Origin: Omphiscola glabra
Lineage: Eukaryota; Mollusca; Gastropoda; Lymnaeidae
Length of the DNA: 64,000 nt
Reading direction: 5' to 3'
Assembly (NCBI GenBank): GCA_964017045.1
Contig: OZ024795.1
Span: 49,958,850 to 50,022,849, forward strand
Below the pieces are notes generated by a model that saw nothing but the letters and a program-made list of their open reading frames with translations, was not told the DNA's origin and made no database searches. The stretch's first letter is position 1. Each line of letters begins with the position of its first letter. A program made the position numbers and the translations under genes. Of the stretch, positions 60,275-64,000 are shown piece after piece.

Positions 60275-60426
60275 CTGGTCAACAAGGATCACTTTATTAT
60301 AATGGCCAAATGAAGAAAATGTAATCACTTGATAACATTACTAATAATAAAACAACTGCTTTTGAACTATAAATTAATTTTCTTTTTCTAATGCCAAATA
60401 TACCAGTTCAAACTTTAACGTTTATT

Positions 60427-61665
60427 ACTTATAAGCCTGACTTATACATTCACACAATGGAAACATAACGTATTGGCCTGATCTATACATTCTCACAATG
60501 GAAACATAACTTGTTGGCCTGATCTATACATTCACACAAAGGAAACATAACTTGTTGGCCTGATCTATACATTCACACAAAGGAAACATAACTTATTGGC
60601 CTGATCTATACATTCACACAATGGAAACATAACTTGTTGGCCTGAGCTATACATTTACACAATGGAAACATAACTTGTTGGCCTGATCTATACATTCACA
60701 CAATGGAAACATAACTTGTTGGCCTGATCTATACATTCACACAAAGGAAACATAACTTATTGGCCTGATCTATACATTCACACAATGGAAACATAACTTA
60801 TTGGCCTGATCTATACATTCACACAATGGAAACATAACTTGTTGGCCTGATCTATACATTCACACAAAGGAAACATAACTTATTGGCCTGATCTATACAT
60901 TCACACAATGGAAACATAACTTGTTGGCCTGATCTATACATTCACACAAAGGAAACATAACTTATTGGCCTGATCTATACATTCACACAATGGAAACATA
61001 ACTTATTGGCCTGATCTATACATTCACACAATGGAAACATAACTTGTTGGCCTGATCTATACATTCACACAAAGGAAACATAACTTATTGGCCTGATCTA
61101 TACATTCACACAATGGAAACATAACTTGTTGGCCTGATCTATACATTCACACAATGGAAACATAACTTGTTGGCCTGATCTATACATTCACACAATGGAA
61201 ACATAACTTGTTGGCCTGATCTATACATTCACACAATGGAAACATAACTTATTGGCCTGATCTATACATTTACACAATGGAAACATAACTTATTGGCCTG
61301 ATCTATACATTCACACAAAGGAAACATAACTTATTGGCCTGATCTATACATTTACACAATGGAAACATAACTTGTTGGCCTGATCTATACATTCACACAA
61401 TGGAAACATAACTTGTTGGCCTGATCTATACATTCACACAATGGAAACATAACTTGTTGGCCTGATCTATACATTCACACAAAGGAAACATAACTTATTG
61501 GCCTGATCTATACATTCACACAATGGAAACATAACTTATTGGCCTGATCTATACATTCACACAAAGGAAACATAACTTATTGGCCTGATCTATACATTCA
61601 CACAATGGAAACATAACTTATTGGCCTGATCTATACATTAACAAACTAAGGAAAGATAACTTGTT
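60427..61665. repeat. 41-bp minisatellite, about 30 copies
   Basis: Homogeneous units GATCTATACATTCACACAAT then GGAAACATAACTTGTTGGCC, with AAGG/ATGG and TATT/TGTT variants interleaved. Confidence 0.97.
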
Positions 61666-61737
61666 GGCCTGATTTGTTAAGAAAACGTGTTCATTTCTTT
61701 GAACATAATAAAATAAATATTATAAAATAAATGTATT

Positions 61738-62670
61738 AAGGGGGTCAACTACCCTCATTTTCATTTTCTAAATTATTAACATTTTAACATGTTTAAAGTT
61801 TTTATATTATGTATATGTGCTTAGATAAGCAAAATATGGTGGAGAAATTTAATTATTTTCAAGAATTTTACTCCAGCGGAGCGTAATGGGGGTCGAGATG
61901 GTAAAATCATGGGAATCATTGGAAGTGTTTTATATAAAAGTCACAGCAGCTACAGGTCTCAAATTTTGCATTTAATTAGCCATAAGCCTACTAAACATGA
62001 TAACATTGAAACTTTGGGTCAAAAGATAGCCGATTATTTTTTTTTCCTGTCCTTTTGGTGCTGTTAAGTTTTTTTTTGGTCAGCACAATTTTTTCTTTAA
62101 AAATACCACTTTTAGTAAAAATCAATTTTTTCCATGATCATTTTGAAGCTAACCTGCTCTGTCACCATACTCTGTCACCATACTCTGTCACCATACTCTG
62201 TCACCATACTCTGTCACCATACTCTGTCACCATACTCTTAAACCATATTGAAACAAGTATTCACAATTTTAAAACAATTGAACATGTAGATTTTGAGAAA
62301 AATGAATCATAACACTCAGTATCCTTTAAACAAATTTATTTTGAGAAAAATAGAAAATAAACTCTTTTTTGAAGAAAAGAAAATCTTTTTCATAATATAA
62401 GCAAATAAACTACATCTTATTCAACATAAAAATCAATTGGCATATTAATAAGCAAAAATTTGATGTAAATTTATGGTAAATAAATTTTCAGGGTCTAATA
62501 AGCAACATCCACCCTGATCATAAAAAAAAAAAAAAAAAATTTAAAATCTTACTTTGCATACCCAAAACAATATTTCAATATTATTATTATGACTTAATTT
62601 CAAAAGAGCAAAATACATTAACAATAAAATTAGAAGATATACATTTAAAATTTAGAAAAATACAGGTACA
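61738..62670 (-). other. Downstream flank of the Mutator-like transposase
   Basis: Non-tandem AT-rich DNA between the UBR4 intron array and the transposase stop codon, containing a 13-bp repeat (CTCTGTCACCATA, 62157-62237). The GGGGGTCAACTACCCTCATT at 61739 could be the element's terminus, but its partner is outside the window. Confidence 0.35.
62157..62237. repeat. 13-bp tandem repeat, 6 copies
   Basis: Units CTCTGTCACCATA. Confidence 0.93.
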
Positions 62671-62671
62671 A

Positions 62672-63978
62672 CTAAAAATCAGCCCCTCCTGGTATATACT
62701 GCGGCCCTCCTTCCTCTAACTCGACTCTCTCCATTTCTTTTTCAGCAGATTTTTTTCTTAACCTCCTCCTCAATACTTCGTTATTTTCTAAAGACTTCTG
62801 GGCTTTACAAATACGAATACTGTCTCTTTTTTTCCAAAGTAGATGGGTTTGTACACCTGACTTTAGATTTATAATGGTTAAAAAATCTTGTGAGGCCTTC
62901 GATCCCATGTTGAATTCACCAACACCAATGCATACAGAAATTTCCAGCCGCTGCCTACCAATAATAAGGTGCTTAGGGCAACGACTCCAAATGACAGAAT
63001 GTATAGACTCATTAACATTCTGCGTCTGGCCCTCAATGCACCGCTGCAACAAGTCATCCTGCGTCATCCTTTCAAATACCCGTTTGATGTGCTCTGCTAC
63101 TAAAGGGCATAGATAAGTGGAAGACATCTTCTCATGCATCCCTAGAGGGAGTCCTTTTGATGCAGCCCTTTGGTAGAAGCACCATGAAGCTACACCAGTT
63201 GGACAGTCACCGTGAATGGGTTTCTCATCAGTGGAAATGCAGTGATTGTATGTGGCCCATATTGCTTTTCGCATTTGAGGAACAGTGGAGTTAGAGCGTA
63301 TGGCCTTAGTGAAATATTTCTGAGCTTTCCTTTCCCATTACCACCAAGAGTGATTTTTTGCTTTTTTTTAACCTCCACTACATTCCTCAAAGCTGTGCCC
63401 AATCTTTTTGCAACATGGTTGACACATTCTCGCTTTTCCACAGTGAGACCCTCATATGGGTCAAGTTCATGGATGGCTTTTAAAGTGTTTGTATCGCCAT
63501 CTGAAACAACACTCCTATACCTGAAGCCGTGCCTCTCCAATGAACGTGCCCACATTTTCACGGCAGCCTTCTGCTCCATGCTCCCACTTGAGCCATAATG
63601 GTTGATGTCGCAGGATGACTTGTGGTCCTGGTACCAAGCATCGTACCTGGCTTGATTTATTTTCATCAACCTGCCTCCCATATTGCTGCAGGTATGGCAA
63701 TATTTTGACATGACATGGAAGTCAACCACAAGTCCAGTTCTATTTTCTATGATGCAGCCTACACCATATTTTGACTTGTGGCCCCTTGTCTGCCATGTAC
63801 CATCATATGATACATCAATATCTATTATTGAGTTTGCATTATCCACCTGCTCTGGGTAAGCCTTCCGCACAATTTGAGCACTTTCAGTCAGTAGCTTAGC
63901 TGAAAATGAAGCTGTCTGTTCAAAAATGACTTTTGTGTGTTGACTATAGGTTTTTGAATGAATGACTGGTACATTCAT
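62672..63978 (-). pseudogene. Mutator-like transposase, partial, one frameshift
   Basis: Two overlapping minus-strand frames (63978-63190 and about 63335-62672) form one protein interrupted by a single-base shift near 63335: upstream ends ...GGNGKGKL, downstream resumes QKYFTKAIRSNSTVPQMRKA. Motifs are those of the animal Mutator-like transposase domain family: DVSYDGTWQTRGHKSKYGVG, FHVMSKYCHTCSNM, VVSDGDTNTLKAI, RECVNHVAKRLG, WATYNHCISTDEKPIHGDCP, GVASWCFYQRA. The DGTW aspartate and SDGD aspartate are likely catalytic-core residues. The tail GGPQYIPGGADF ends the frame at 62672. The N-terminus may continue past 64000. It lies in a UBR4 intron on the same strand. Confidence 0.88.
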
Positions 63979-64000
63979 TAGTTCAGAAAAATTTTTCAGA

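Noticed and set aside
61670..64000. Further UBR4 exons upstream of w1
   Set aside because: No frame with flanking GT-AG sites resembling UBR4 was found; this region is satellite and Mutator-like element.

Overview
The window is animal nuclear DNA, AT-rich and intron-rich, and almost all of it lies inside one gene on the minus strand: the 3' half of UBR4, the giant E3 ubiquitin ligase (N-recognin; p600 / pushover / BIG family). I could place 62 coding exons from 60274 down to the stop codon at 755-757. Every intron follows GT-AG, and the exons sum to 8302 coding bases, which after the first base close into exactly 2767 codons with no internal stop. The encoded 2766 residues match the C-terminal half of human UBR4 throughout. 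The N-terminal half, with the UBR box, lies beyond 64000. The last exon carries the stop, so the most downstream 754 bases are 3' UTR and/or intergenic.

The protein runs, in gene order, from an alpha-solenoid region (60.3-56.1 kb), through an acidic low-complexity stretch with a ubiquitin-interacting-like motif (53.5-49.8 kb), a long helical-repeat region, a beta-rich part with Cys-x-x-Cys clusters (40.3-37.2 kb), more helical repeats, and finally the catalytic C-terminus with the CCIC...H/C/H zinc site of the UBR4 hemiRING (8.1-6.1 kb) and the closing helical part.

Introns are packed with minisatellites, roughly a third or more of the window: a 5 kb 41/37-bp array (10.8-15.8 kb), a 5.7 kb nearly perfect 28-bp array (22.4-28.1 kb), a 2.5 kb 75-bp array (53.6-56.1 kb), and about forty smaller ones. 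Several were born from exon-intron junctions, so their units carry copies of a real UBR4 splice site. The long open frames in these arrays are artefacts of unit length.

Mobile elements: two short hAT elements closely resembling the horizontally transferred SPIN (Space Invaders) family, a 1.9 kb degraded hAT with a GTF2IRD2-like transposase and a perfect 8-bp target duplication, three copies of a ~158-bp MITE (one inside the 75-bp array), an inverted-repeat MITE with an 8-bp duplication, a possible piggyBac-like MITE, a GC-rich 743-bp insert with a 15-bp duplication, two LINE 3' fragments (one RTE-like), and at the right edge a Mutator-like transposase with one frameshift.

The host is most likely a lophotrochozoan, with a gastropod (freshwater snail) as my best guess, because SPIN elements are known outside tetrapods mainly from a triatomine bug and a pond snail. 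This is inference; no species marker is visible. I found no convincing non-UBR4 host gene, tRNA, rRNA or CRISPR.
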